Of a DNA stretch of 38,517 bases, positions 26,006 through 34,630 are shown piece after piece (position 1 is the first letter of the stretch; every line of letters starts with the position of its first letter). The stretch covers positions 7,924 to 46,440 of the forward strand of contig PNBO01000355.1 in the NCBI GenBank assembly GCA_003136095.1, given 5' to 3'. The notes beneath the pieces are model-generated. The model ran no database searches. It was not told the origin of the DNA and saw only the letters and a program-made list of their open reading frames with translations. The stretch comes from Myxococcales bacterium. GTDB taxonomy: Bacteria; Myxococcota_A; Polyangia; Fen-1088. The position numbers and the translations under genes are program-made.

Positions 26006-26049
26006 TGACAGACAGGGAGATCCGCGCGCCGCTGACAGGTAGACTGTCA
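26006..26049. promoter_or_regulatory. TGACAG/CTGTCA operator-like sites before the MotB/OmpA-like gene
   Basis: A perfect inverted repeat, TGACAG (26033-26038), GTAGA, CTGTCA (26044-26049), lies 17 nt before the ATG at 26066. A third half-site, TGACAG (26006-26011), lies 27 nt upstream of the first in the same direction. The spacing and position suit a dimeric repressor overlapping the transcription start; the regulator is unknown. Confidence 0.5.
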
Positions 26050-26065
26050 CGCGCAAGGAGACAGT

Positions 26066-27256
26066 ATGCAGCAGCGACACCCCAGCCACCCGACGCTCCC
26101 GACCCCTCAGTCGACGCAACGGCCGTCGGGGGAGAGCCCGGCGCTGCCACCGCCTGCTTCCTCACGGTCGTCTGCGCTTCGCATCCCACCGCCGCCGCCC
26201 CCGCCATCCCTTCGGCCGTCTTCACCTTCGCTGCCGCTCTCCCCGCCGTCCCTTCGGCCGTCTTCACCTTCGCTGCCGCTCTCTCCACCGTCCCTTCGGC
26301 CGTCTTCACCTTCGCTGCCGTTCTCCTCGCCGTCCCTTCGGCCGTCTTCACCTTCCCTGCCGCTCTCCTCGCCTTCGCTCCACGTGCCGGAGCCATTCCT
26401 TTCGCCGGCAGCGCCATCCCGCCCGCGGCATTTCCGGCTGGTGACCGCTCTCCGCGCGGCGCCGCCGTGGGTGCCCTGGCTGGTGGCGGTGCTGGTGACC
26501 GGCGCAGCCCTGTACGGCGTCGTCTGGGGGTACGGCGTGCGCGGTCGCCTGCTCGAGCAGGCCGAGAAGGCCGAGGCAGCGGCGGGCGCGGCCGCGGCGG
26601 CGAGGCGGTCCGTCGAGCGAGAGCTGGCCCCCCTGAAGGCCGACAAGGCCGGCATTGCCAGCGAGAAGGTGTCGCTGGCAGCCGCGCGTGCGTCCCTGAC
26701 CAGGGAGCTGGCACTGCAGGCGGGCCAGCAGGCCGCGCTGAAGGCCGCGGCCGACCGGCTGCGCGAAACGATGAAGCGGGAGATCTCGCAGGGCGACGTG
26801 CACCTCACCGCGAGCAAGGGCCGGCTGGAGGTGGGCCTGGCCGACCGGATCCTGTTCGAGCGGGGCAGCGTGTCGCTCTCGGCACGCGGAGAGGGCGTGC
26901 TGGCTCGCGTGGGCACCGCGCTGGGCGGCACCGACGGCTGGCAGATCCAGGTCGCCGGGCACACCGACAACACGCCGGTCGCCAGCAACCTGCGATCGCG
27001 CTACCCCAGCAACTGGGAGCTGTCGTTGGGGCACAGTGCTAGGGTCGTGCGCTTCCTGCAGGAACGGGCCGTGACCCCGCCCGACCGCCTGGTCGCGAAC
27101 GGCCACGGCGAATACCAGCCGGTAGCCAGCAACCAGCTCGCCGCCGACCGTGCGAAGAACCGCCGTGTCGAGCTCCTGGTGATGCCCGCGCCTCCGTCCG
27201 GGGAGCGGGCAACCGCCGAGCATCAGCCGACCGCGCGGGAGCCGCCTTCCCGGTAG
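26066..27256 (+). CDS. MotB/OmpA-like protein with cytoplasmic Ser-Pro repeat
   Basis: 396 residues with an ideal ribosome site (AAGGAG, 6 nt before ATG). Residues 1-130 are disordered and include four copies of a 14-residue Pro/Ser/Leu unit (SLRPSSPSLPLSPP type). A single membrane helix follows (about 140-158, WLVAVLVTGAALYGVVWGY), then a coiled coil (about 165-235) and an OmpA/MotB peptidoglycan-binding domain: ILFERGSVSLS, QVAGHTDNTPV, NWELSLGHSARVVRFLQ and AKNRRVELLV. With one N-terminal helix the repeat would sit in the cytoplasm and the OmpA domain in the periplasm, as in MotB. No MotA-like gene is adjacent, so it may be a stand-alone cell-wall anchor instead of a stator. Confidence 0.85.
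   Translation: MQQRHPSHPTLPTPQSTQRPSGESPALPPPASSRSSALRIPPPPPPPSLRPSSPSLPLSPPSLRPSSPSLPLSPPSLRPSSPSLPFSSPSLRPSSPSLPLSSPSLHVPEPFLSPAAPSRPRHFRLVTALRAAPPWVPWLVAVLVTGAALYGVVWGYGVRGRLLEQAEKAEAAAGAAAAARRSVERELAPLKADKAGIASEKVSLAAARASLTRELALQAGQQAALKAAADRLRETMKREISQGDVHLTASKGRLEVGLADRILFERGSVSLSARGEGVLARVGTALGGTDGWQIQVAGHTDNTPVASNLRSRYPSNWELSLGHSARVVRFLQERAVTPPDRLVANGHGEYQPVASNQLAADRAKNRRVELLVMPAPPSGERATAEHQPTAREPPSR
26207..26374 (+). repeat. 42-bp tandem repeat, four copies, within the coding region
   Basis: A unit starting TCCCTTCGGCCGTCTTCACC recurs at 26207, 26249, 26291 and 26333, the last copy being the most diverged. The 42-bp period keeps the reading frame and encodes 14 residues rich in Ser, Pro and Leu. 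Few substitutions separate the first three units, which suggests recent expansion. Confidence 0.85.
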
Positions 27257-27384
27257 CCAGGGCCGTGGCGGAGCAGCGCCGCGACCCGCTACCTGGGCGC
27301 GCAACTCCGGCCCGAAGCCAAGCGCGGGCATAGCGGGGAGTTGACGTAATGCTTCTTATCGGACATGTTACTGCAGACGCGTTT

Positions 27385-27475
27385 CGGCCAAGGCAAAATG
27401 GCGCTTGAAACGATTTCGTTGTCGGATGTCTTGAGATGCGATGCGGCTGTGCGAAAAGGGCCCTCGAACTTGCTA
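27385..27475 (+). repeat. Dispersed upstream element, copy E2
   Basis: GAGATGCGATGCGGC to CCCTCGAACTT (27433-27472) matches copy E1 at 18625-18661, and TTTCGGCCAAGG (27385-27396) matches TTTCGGCAAGCG there. It ends about 40 nt before the Vgb-like lipoprotein start at 27514, compared with 30 nt for E1. The rest of the 257-nt gap (27257-27513) shows nothing I recognise. Confidence 0.45.
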
Positions 27476-27513
27476 CGCGCCCGCGGTCGCGTACGCGTGA
27501 GTCACCAAAGAAG

Positions 27514-28872
27514 ATGTTGACGAGCGCAAAGATGTTTCTCGGGCCGGGGCTGGCCCTCTTGTCGACCTTGGCCATCGTCGGCTGCTCGGTGGATGTGGGC
27601 AAGTTGCGCGCTCCCACGCCAAGGGACACAGGGGCCACGGCAGACCTTCCATCGATCGAGCACGACGGCGTCGCCTCTGGCGTGGATGCCAACGCGGACC
27701 AGGCAGAGGCGCAGGACGCCAACCCCCTCGCTGACGTGGTGGATAGTCGGATCGACGCCGCAATTCGCGATGGCAGTGTCAGGCAAGACGCGCCACCGTT
27801 GGATACTCCGTTCGGTGACGACGCCTTCGATTGGCCAGGGAATGACGGCCCTGCCGTCGGGATCGACATCGGTGGGATGGATGGAATCGGCGGCGCCGAC
27901 GGCGGTGCCCCAGATGATGTCGCATTCCAGGATGCGCCCGCGGGTTCGGTCTGTGACGATGGCGGGAGCGGCGCGTGTGATGCGTCAGGGGATGACCTAG
28001 CTCGTGAGGACGTCGCGATTGACACGGAAGGTGACTCGGCCGGCGATGGGCCGGTCGTCACGGACGGAAAGCCGGACCTCATCCGCGACAGCCCGACTGC
28101 AATCGACAGTGTTGTTCACACCGTGAAGGAGTTTGGGGTTCTCACCACGACGGGCCAACCTTGGGGAATTGCCGCGGGTCCGGATGGCAACCTGTGGTTC
28201 ACGGAGCGCAGTAGCAACAAGATCGGCCGTATGACACCCACGGGCACGGTCACCGAATACTCGCTACCGGTGGCGGGCGGATATCCCGCGGGCATCGTCG
28301 CCGGGCCGGACGGCAATCTCTGGTTCACGGAATACAGCGGCAACAAGATCGGCCGCGCCACCACCAGCGGGACGATCGCCGAGTACACGATTCCCTCCTC
28401 GGGCGCCGGGCCCACGGGCATCACGGCGGGGCCGGACCACAATCTCTGGTTCACCGAGCTCGGCGCCAACCAGATCGGGCGCATCACGGTCACGGGCACC
28501 GTCACCGAGTACTCGGTGACGACCCCGGGCAGCAGCCCCGCGCGCATCGTGGCGGGCCCCGACGGCAATCTCTGGTTCACAGAGCACAAGAGCGACCACA
28601 TCGGCCGCATCACCCCGACGGGAACGGTCACCGAGTTCCCCATCCCCACCGCGACCGGCAATCCCTACGGCCTGGCGGCGGGCCCCGACGGCAATCTCTG
28701 GTTCACCGAATACACCGCCAACCAGATCGGCCGCATCACCCTGGATGGGACGGTCATCGAGCTCGCAATCCCGACCGCGAGCAGCGCCTCCTCCGCCATC
28801 GTGGCCGGTCCCGACGGCAACCTGTGGTTCACGGAATCGGGCCCGGGCAAGCTCGGCCGGATCAATCCCTAG
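27514..28872 (+). CDS. Lipoprotein with Vgb-like six-blade propeller
   Basis: 452 residues. The signal peptide ends LAIVGCSVDVGK (lipid Cys24). An Asp/Gly-rich linker of about 170 residues follows. The C-terminal domain has six repeats of 42 residues, each with GPDGNLWFTE and then NKIGRIT, GTVTEY and P. The first repeat is preceded by VKEFGVL, which supplies the strand missing from repeat six, so the ring closes with six blades. The repeat is that of virginiamycin B lyase (Vgb), but Vgb has seven blades and this protein is a surface lipoprotein. I would not infer antibiotic lyase activity; a binding role is as likely. ATG 27514 with AAAGAAG upstream is preferred over an in-frame ATG at 27436. 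The segment just after the lipid cysteine is shared with the LamG lipoprotein at 3755. Confidence 0.85.
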   Translation: MLTSAKMFLGPGLALLSTLAIVGCSVDVGKLRAPTPRDTGATADLPSIEHDGVASGVDANADQAEAQDANPLADVVDSRIDAAIRDGSVRQDAPPLDTPFGDDAFDWPGNDGPAVGIDIGGMDGIGGADGGAPDDVAFQDAPAGSVCDDGGSGACDASGDDLAREDVAIDTEGDSAGDGPVVTDGKPDLIRDSPTAIDSVVHTVKEFGVLTTTGQPWGIAAGPDGNLWFTERSSNKIGRMTPTGTVTEYSLPVAGGYPAGIVAGPDGNLWFTEYSGNKIGRATTSGTIAEYTIPSSGAGPTGITAGPDHNLWFTELGANQIGRITVTGTVTEYSVTTPGSSPARIVAGPDGNLWFTEHKSDHIGRITPTGTVTEFPIPTATGNPYGLAAGPDGNLWFTEYTANQIGRITLDGTVIELAIPTASSASSAIVAGPDGNLWFTESGPGKLGRINP

Positions 28873-28875
28873 GTA

Positions 28876-28897
28876 GCCCCGCGCGTGACGACGGGGC
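28876..28897 (+). terminator. GC hairpin just after the Vgb-like gene
   Basis: GCCCCG (28876-28881) pairs with CGGGGC (28892-28897) across a 10-nt loop, starting 4 nt after the stop codon. No T-tract follows. The position fits a terminator or a 3'-end stabiliser. Confidence 0.4.
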
Positions 28898-29071
28898 CAC
28901 CGGGCATCCAGGCTAAGTGAGGGTGAGACCCCCGAGCCTTGCAGCACGCCTCTGCGCAAATCATCAAGAGCCTGGATTCTGCGTTCGAGGGGATAGACCG
29001 TGGTCTTGGCGAGTGCGGGCGTACTCGCGGGGTACAACGGTGCAGGGCGGCGATCTACGAGCGCCGAACGA

Positions 29072-29101
29072 ACAATTTCCGCAGGGGACACTCGAAATTG
29101 T
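29072..29101. promoter_or_regulatory. Perfect 8-bp inverted repeat upstream of the 968-residue lipoprotein gene
   Basis: ACAATTTC (29072-29079) and GAAATTGT (29094-29101) are separated by 14 nt. This AT-rich palindrome stands out in GC-rich DNA and lies 107 nt before ATG 29208. It could be an operator with half-sites about two helical turns apart, or a leader hairpin. I see no gene or other element in the 28898-29207 gap. Confidence 0.5.
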
Positions 29102-29207
29102 GAGGGCCCACGCTCGCGAAACCCGGGACCTAGCCCGAGAATCGCGTGAGAACGGGCAGAAGTCGCGTGGCCCAACTCTTGCTGAATGCAGGTGCCGAGG
29201 AGCTACC

Positions 29208-32114
29208 ATGACAAAGCGAGTCGGATTCTCCCTTCAGGCCTCTGTCCTTCTGGGCGCGGCCCTACTCATGTTTGCCGGCTGCGGCGGAGACACCGCGGGT
29301 GGCGCCACCGGGACCGGTGGTGGCGCCGGGAGCGGTGGTACCGGCGCGGGCGCTGGCGGAGCCGCGGGCGGTGGTGCCGGTACGGATATCGATGGCGGCG
29401 GCATTGACGGTGCCGTGAGCCCGCCATCCAGCCTCGCCGCGTACACGCTAAGCTACCGCAGCCAGGTGCGCGTCCCCTCGTCCGGTGCGGTCATGAGCTA
29501 CGCCGACTTCGTGGCGCAGGTCAGCCGATTGGACCCGCTGGCGGCGAAACGCTGTCCGGTCAGCAACGACGCCGGATTCCAGGCCGCCGTGGATGCCCTG
29601 GGCGGGATCAACTGGACTCACCCCGTCGATATCCTGAAGGACCTGAGCCAGCCGCCGCTCTACCGTGGGCACATTCCCCCGATGCGAGGCGACGCGCCGA
29701 CCGTGGCCGGTGATGCGAGCAATGCGGCGGCGCCCACCATCGAACGCCCCGACCTGGTCGGATACCAGGAGAACACCGCCATCTTCCTCTCCCAGCGCCA
29801 TGGCCTCCTTGCCGTGAACACCGCGGGGGCAACGCCCGTGTTGAGCTGTGCGCTCAAGCTGCCCGGCCGTCCCAAGTACTTCTTCTATCACGGCAGCGAG
29901 ATCGTCCTGCTCGTCAACGGCATGGCTTCAGGCACGTCCGTGAACGAGGCCGCGCTCCTGCGCTTCGGCGTCAAGCCCGGCGGCTTCGACTTCCTGGACG
30001 CCGTGATGCTGGACAACCAACAGATCCAAGACGCGCGCCTGTTCGACAGCACCTTGGTCATCTACGCCACGCTGTACAGCCCGCCGGCTCCCGCCACGAC
30101 CGCCAACCCGGATGGCGGCGCCGTCGCCGTTCCCGTCACCAGCACCGCCGGCGGCAGCGCCACCGGCGTCAAGGTGACCGTCGTCAACTGGGGCACGCAG
30201 CTCACCCTCGCCTGGCAGGAGGAGCTTCTCAACGACCATGTCAGCTCCGATCCCCTCGCCGGCCAGGACCTCGTCACGGCCGTGCAGCAACTGACCCCGG
30301 GCCAGGTCGTGGCCACTTACAAGAGCTACAAGTCCTTCATCAGCGCCAGCGACCGCTACTTCGTGGTCAGCCGTGACGTCAGCAGGACGGTCTTTACCGG
30401 CACCCAGTCCCAGACCTATTCCTACTGCACCGCCAGTCACGCGGGCCCCGAGCACAGCGTGCAGTATTGCTATCCCAATTACGAGAGGCGGGACAATCCC
30501 GACTACAAGGATCCCCAATCCACCAAGGGCGACTACCCCTGCAACGGCAAATCGTTGCTCGATTGCATCCAGGAAGCGGCCCCCGTGGTCAGCAAGTACA
30601 TCTACGTTCGCGTCGGAGAAACCTGCAACACGTACACGTACCACGACACCATCTGCGACCACACCGAGACCCGGACGCTGTCGTATCCGACCTACCGCAC
30701 CGATCAATCCACCCAGTTCGTTGTGTGGCGCTACACCGATGGCGACTTCGTCAAGCTGGACGAGCAGCTCTTCGAGATGGCGTCGCCGGGAACCACCACC
30801 GGCAGCGTTCCCTCGTTGACCTTCACCGGCGCACCGCTGGAGGTCAGCGGCTCCATCGACAGCAAGGGCGACTTGCAATTCCAGCAGGGGCACTTCTACG
30901 TGCTTACCAATCAGGGACAGGTGCTGCACACGTTGCTCATCGCGGGCAACTCCATCGCCGAGCTCGGCGGGCAGAACACGCCTCGGCAGGGCGGAAGTTA
31001 TTCCTATTCCGGATCTCACTCGACCCTCTTCTCCGACACCCGGATGATGGTCTCGCGCGCCTACTACGACTCCACGGCGCCCAAAGGCATTACCAGTTGG
31101 TCGGACGTCATCATGATGGATCTCGGCGCGCCGTCCTTCCCGACCCAGCTCACCCACTTCGTGATGCCGGGATCGAGCATCCAGCTCATCCTGGCCAGCG
31201 CCGGCATCCTCGGCCCCGGCACCGTGAGCTTCACCAGCAGCGGTGTCGCGCGCAATCTGCAGAAGATCACGCTCTTCAATCAGGACGACGCCAGCGAGGT
31301 GGACAACGTTCTCCTGGGCACCGAGTACAACGCGGACTTCACGCAGACCTGGCTCGGCACCTCGGACGATCAGCGCATCCGCCTCGACTGGGACAGCCAG
31401 CGCTTGTTCATGCCCTACGCCGGCTATCTGAACTCGCCCCAGACTTCCTTCAATCCCACCGCGCACCGGCTCAACATCACGGCGGTCGGTGTAGGCACGG
31501 GGCTCTCGTCCGAGATGACCTTCGACCTCGTCGAAGACATCGTCCGCACGGTTTCCCTCGACTCGTCCCCGGGCGCCGGCAGCGCCCTGGCCTTCGGCGA
31601 TTCGTCGATCTACGTCGTCAATCAGGACTCGCAAGGCTGGTCGAAGGACGTCCTCGAGGAGTACGCCACCCCGATCGCCGTTTATCGCATCAACGACGCC
31701 GGCGACGTTCACGTCCGCATCGACCGCATCGGCGCCCGCTGCCAGGTCTCGACTTTCCGCGGGAGCCTCAACGCATTTTCCCCGACTCAACTGGCGACCG
31801 GCCCAACCATCGCTTGCCCGGAGTCTGGCTCGCCGATGGCCATCGGGCTCACCGTCGTCTTCTCCAGCTCGTCGACCGGCTGGCGCTTGAGTCAGGATGG
31901 CCTCACCATCACATCCATGACCGCAGACGAGGTCACGGAAGCGCTGACCCACGTCATCGATGACCAGTATTGCGCGCTGGACGGAACCAAGGACGACGCT
32001 ACGCCGGTCCCCTACCTCGACGCGGTACCAGCGTCGGTCTGGTGCTACCCGTGGCCGACCACTAGCGGTGGTGCCGTCGGCGGGCTGCCGACCCCGAGCA
32101 CGGCGACCAACTAG
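29208..32114 (+). CDS. Large surface lipoprotein, possible beta-propeller
   Basis: 968 residues. The signal peptide ends LLMFAGCGGD (lipid Cys25), with a TGG-type linker to about residue 70. The body is beta-rich, with repeated patterns of the kind GYQENTAIFLSQRHGLLAVN and HGSEIVLLVNG. This resembles secreted proteins with a divergent WD40-like beta-propeller (the Beta_propel family); I hold that assignment loosely. An insert near residues 400-500 is rich in Cys and Tyr (SYCTASHAGPEHSVQYCYPN, CNTYTYHDTICDHTETRT) and could hold disulfides or a metal. No enzyme motif is seen. GAGGAG 6-7 nt before ATG 29208 sets the start; the open frame to 28917 has no signal peptide. Confidence 0.8.
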   Translation: MTKRVGFSLQASVLLGAALLMFAGCGGDTAGGATGTGGGAGSGGTGAGAGGAAGGGAGTDIDGGGIDGAVSPPSSLAAYTLSYRSQVRVPSSGAVMSYADFVAQVSRLDPLAAKRCPVSNDAGFQAAVDALGGINWTHPVDILKDLSQPPLYRGHIPPMRGDAPTVAGDASNAAAPTIERPDLVGYQENTAIFLSQRHGLLAVNTAGATPVLSCALKLPGRPKYFFYHGSEIVLLVNGMASGTSVNEAALLRFGVKPGGFDFLDAVMLDNQQIQDARLFDSTLVIYATLYSPPAPATTANPDGGAVAVPVTSTAGGSATGVKVTVVNWGTQLTLAWQEELLNDHVSSDPLAGQDLVTAVQQLTPGQVVATYKSYKSFISASDRYFVVSRDVSRTVFTGTQSQTYSYCTASHAGPEHSVQYCYPNYERRDNPDYKDPQSTKGDYPCNGKSLLDCIQEAAPVVSKYIYVRVGETCNTYTYHDTICDHTETRTLSYPTYRTDQSTQFVVWRYTDGDFVKLDEQLFEMASPGTTTGSVPSLTFTGAPLEVSGSIDSKGDLQFQQGHFYVLTNQGQVLHTLLIAGNSIAELGGQNTPRQGGSYSYSGSHSTLFSDTRMMVSRAYYDSTAPKGITSWSDVIMMDLGAPSFPTQLTHFVMPGSSIQLILASAGILGPGTVSFTSSGVARNLQKITLFNQDDASEVDNVLLGTEYNADFTQTWLGTSDDQRIRLDWDSQRLFMPYAGYLNSPQTSFNPTAHRLNITAVGVGTGLSSEMTFDLVEDIVRTVSLDSSPGAGSALAFGDSSIYVVNQDSQGWSKDVLEEYATPIAVYRINDAGDVHVRIDRIGARCQVSTFRGSLNAFSPTQLATGPTIACPESGSPMAIGLTVVFSSSSTGWRLSQDGLTITSMTADEVTEALTHVIDDQYCALDGTKDDATPVPYLDAVPASVWCYPWPTTSGGAVGGLPTPSTATN

Positions 32115-32194
32115 CGGCCCTGGCGCATGCGTCAGATCGGCCCACTTGGGGCAGCGAAGTTGCGGGACCGGTCGGTTTGGCGAACACGCAGCGC

Positions 32195-32460
32195 CACAGC
32201 TCTGGAGTTTTCGCGCAGACAGTGGGGCTCTGCTCACTGGCACCTGGCGAGGAGCACGCTGACCGTGTTCAAGAAGCTGTTGCAAGACTGCCTCCCAGCG
32301 CCGTTCCCGGCGCTCGAACGGACCGTAGGCCGCGAAGACCTCGGTTCTGCACGACTCGGCGTCCGACTGCGCATCCGCGGGCTCCTGCGGATGCTGCTTG
32401 CTGCCGGCGCATGACTGGATTCACGCTCCAGTGGGATTGTGGGCTGCCGGCGATGGGGTC
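32195..32460 (+). repeat. Dispersed upstream element, copy I
   Basis: The 3' box (32405-32460) shares an exact 13-mer, GGCGCATGACTGG (32406-32418), with copy B, and GGCGATGG (32449-32456), though about 7 nt are deleted between them. GGCGATGG ends 102 nt before the start at 32558, compared with 107 and 108 nt for copies B and A. A weak 5' box (GGAGTTTTCGCGCAGACAGT, 32205-32224) precedes it. This explains about half of the 443-nt gap (32115-32557); the remainder shows no gene. Confidence 0.55.
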
Positions 32461-32557
32461 GGCAGGGGATGGAGGCACGTTGCTGGGAAGCGATGCAATT
32501 CCGTCCCACGCCGATGCCTGCGCAGCAGGCGGCCTGGACGGAATCCGACGGAGTACA

Positions 32558-34603
32558 ATGAAGGGCACCATGACCAGGAGCGCGAGGCTAGTCGTTTGCG
32601 CGGCGGTTGCGCTCGCGGTGGCTGGCTGCGGGTCGCACGCGATCTCGGTGCGCGTGGATGCTCGGCAGGCGGATGCGCCAGTGGCCATGGTCCCTGACAG
32701 CGCAAGCGGAGACTCGGCAAGCAGCGGCGCAGACGGTGGACATGTCATCCCGGTCGCGCTCTCGGCGGGCTTGTTCTCCACCTGCGCCCTGCTGTCGAAC
32801 GGGTCGGTGAGATGCTGGGGGACCAACACCTACGGCCAACTCGGGAACGGGACGCGGATCGGCTCGACCACGCCCGTCGTGGTGCAGGGATTGAACGACG
32901 CCGTCGCGCTCTCGGCGTCGGATGGGTATCACGCCTGCGCGGTGCGGGCCGACGGCACGGCGCAATGCTGGGGGGGCAACGGCTACGGAGCTCTTGGCGA
33001 TGGCACCACGATGGATTCTTCCTCGATCAAGACGGTGTCGAACCTGCGCGACATCGCGAACATCAGCGCCGGCGCCAATGACACCTGCGCCGTGCTCGGC
33101 GATGGGACCGTCTACTGCTGGGGCATGACGCCGGGCGGGGGAAGCTCCGAGACGCCGACGCGGCGGCCGCTCTCGGGCGTCGTCTCGATCCAGGCGGGCC
33201 AGAGCAACATCTGCGCGCTGCTCGGCGATGCCACCGTCGAGTGCTGGGGGGACAATACGGCTGGCCAGATTGGCAACGGCACCTACGCCGACGCCGTGCA
33301 CCCGGTGGTGACGCCCACGGCGGTGCAGGGGTTGAGTCAAGTCGTCGCCCTCGCCGCCGGCGCCGAGGGCGAGTGTGCCGTCCTGGCGGATGGCACGGCC
33401 GCCTGCTGGGGCGCCAACGACCATGGTCAGCTCGGCAACGGCACGGTGTCAAGCGGCCCACCCTACGGTAGCTCGACGCCCGTGGCGGTCTTCGGCTTGA
33501 CCAACGTGGTCGCGATCACCACGGCCGGCTCCTATGCCTGCGCGCTGCTCGCCGACGGCAGCCTGCGTTGCTGGGGCGACAACGAAGACGGTACCCTGGG
33601 CAATGGCACGACACTGGACTCCACATTGCCGGTCGCAGTTCCGGGCTTGACCGACATCGTATCGGTCTCGGCCGGCACCGAGCATGCCTGCGCGCTGGCG
33701 GCGGATGGAGCCATCTGGTGCTGGGGACTCAACAGCCACGGCCAGCTGGGCCATGCGCCCACCAACGATTCGTGCCACGGTGCTGTGTGCTCGATGACTC
33801 CGGTGCGGGTCGACTGGTCGGTGGACGCGGACGCGGGATTGGACAGCACGTTCCCGCCGGCGCGCGACGCCGCCTGGGAAAGCCTGCCGTCCAGCGCCGA
33901 TGGCGGCGTGCCCTGCCGGCTCGACTCGGATTGCGCGAACTTAGGCGGGACGTTCTGTCAGAAGGATGCGTGCGACCCTTCGGTCATCGGGGTCTGCGCG
34001 ATGATTCCCGACTACTGCCAGCTCGACACCGGCTTCGTGTGCGGCTGCGACGGCCAGACCTACGTCTATGCGTGCCTGGCCCACGGCGGAGCGGTTAACA
34101 TCGCATCCCAGGGCCCGTGTCCGCTGCCCGACGGCGGAGCCCCCTGCGCGAGCAACGCGGACTGCGGCACCGGGCTCTACTGCAAAAAGGAGTCTTGCGG
34201 GGCGCCGACCGGCCTCTGCACGGGCGAGCCGGATTTCATGGTCTGCTTCGTCGAATCGAGGGACGGTGGCCAGTCGGCCTGCGGCTGCGATCACCAGACC
34301 TACCTCGATGCGTGCGAGGCCGCCTCCTACGGGATCAACGTCGATAGCGAGGGAGCTTGTCCCCCACTGCCCTCGGGGCCTTGCACCCTACCGGCGGATT
34401 GCGGTGACCCAAGCTACGCGGCGCTGGTGTTCTGCATGCCTACCAGCTGTGGTGCGGCCGCCGGGAGCTGTACGGCCATCCCCGGTGTCTGCCCGTCCCT
34501 CTTCGAGCCAGTCTGCGGTTGCGACGGTCGCATGTACTCCAACGCGTGCGTCGCCGCGCGTGCGCGGGTCGGCTGGTATGGTACCGACGGGGGTTGCCCC
34601 TAG
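32558..34603 (+). CDS. RCC1-repeat and Kazal-like surface lipoprotein
   Basis: 681 residues. The signal peptide ends AVAGCGS (lipid Cys24). Residues about 65-420 hold seven RCC1-type repeats of the form SAG-x-x-x-x-CALL-x-DG-x-x-x-CWG then G-x-LGNGT, which should form a seven-bladed propeller; each blade has a conserved Cys pair. The C-terminal third has three Cys-rich modules with VCGCDGQTYVYACLA, ACGCDHQTYLDACEA and VCGCDGRMYSNACVA, the core of Kazal-type serine protease inhibitors. The combination suggests a binding propeller displayed with protease-inhibitor-like domains; inhibitory activity is untested. ATG 32558 has GGAG 5 nt upstream; ATG 32570 (AAGGG upstream) is also possible. Confidence 0.88.
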   Translation: MKGTMTRSARLVVCAAVALAVAGCGSHAISVRVDARQADAPVAMVPDSASGDSASSGADGGHVIPVALSAGLFSTCALLSNGSVRCWGTNTYGQLGNGTRIGSTTPVVVQGLNDAVALSASDGYHACAVRADGTAQCWGGNGYGALGDGTTMDSSSIKTVSNLRDIANISAGANDTCAVLGDGTVYCWGMTPGGGSSETPTRRPLSGVVSIQAGQSNICALLGDATVECWGDNTAGQIGNGTYADAVHPVVTPTAVQGLSQVVALAAGAEGECAVLADGTAACWGANDHGQLGNGTVSSGPPYGSSTPVAVFGLTNVVAITTAGSYACALLADGSLRCWGDNEDGTLGNGTTLDSTLPVAVPGLTDIVSVSAGTEHACALAADGAIWCWGLNSHGQLGHAPTNDSCHGAVCSMTPVRVDWSVDADAGLDSTFPPARDAAWESLPSSADGGVPCRLDSDCANLGGTFCQKDACDPSVIGVCAMIPDYCQLDTGFVCGCDGQTYVYACLAHGGAVNIASQGPCPLPDGGAPCASNADCGTGLYCKKESCGAPTGLCTGEPDFMVCFVESRDGGQSACGCDHQTYLDACEAASYGINVDSEGACPPLPSGPCTLPADCGDPSYAALVFCMPTSCGAAAGSCTAIPGVCPSLFEPVCGCDGRMYSNACVAARARVGWYGTDGGCP

Positions 34604-34630
34604 CTCGCGACCTTCCCGTCGTGGGCTTTG

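Noticed and set aside
26066-27256. Flagellar stator gene motB
   Set aside because: The OmpA-like domain and single helix fit, but there is no motA neighbour and the long N-terminal Ser-Pro region is foreign to MotB.
27514-28872. Antibiotic (streptogramin B) resistance gene
   Set aside because: Only the repeat type is shared with Vgb. Blade number, lipoprotein anchor and long acidic linker differ, and the active-site residues could not be confirmed.
29928-32285. A 785-codon open frame on the minus strand
   Set aside because: It is antisense to the large lipoprotein gene, has no signal or domain, and arises from high GC codon use on the other strand. The same holds for long open frames at 13938-16001, 4390-5022 and 23026-24276.
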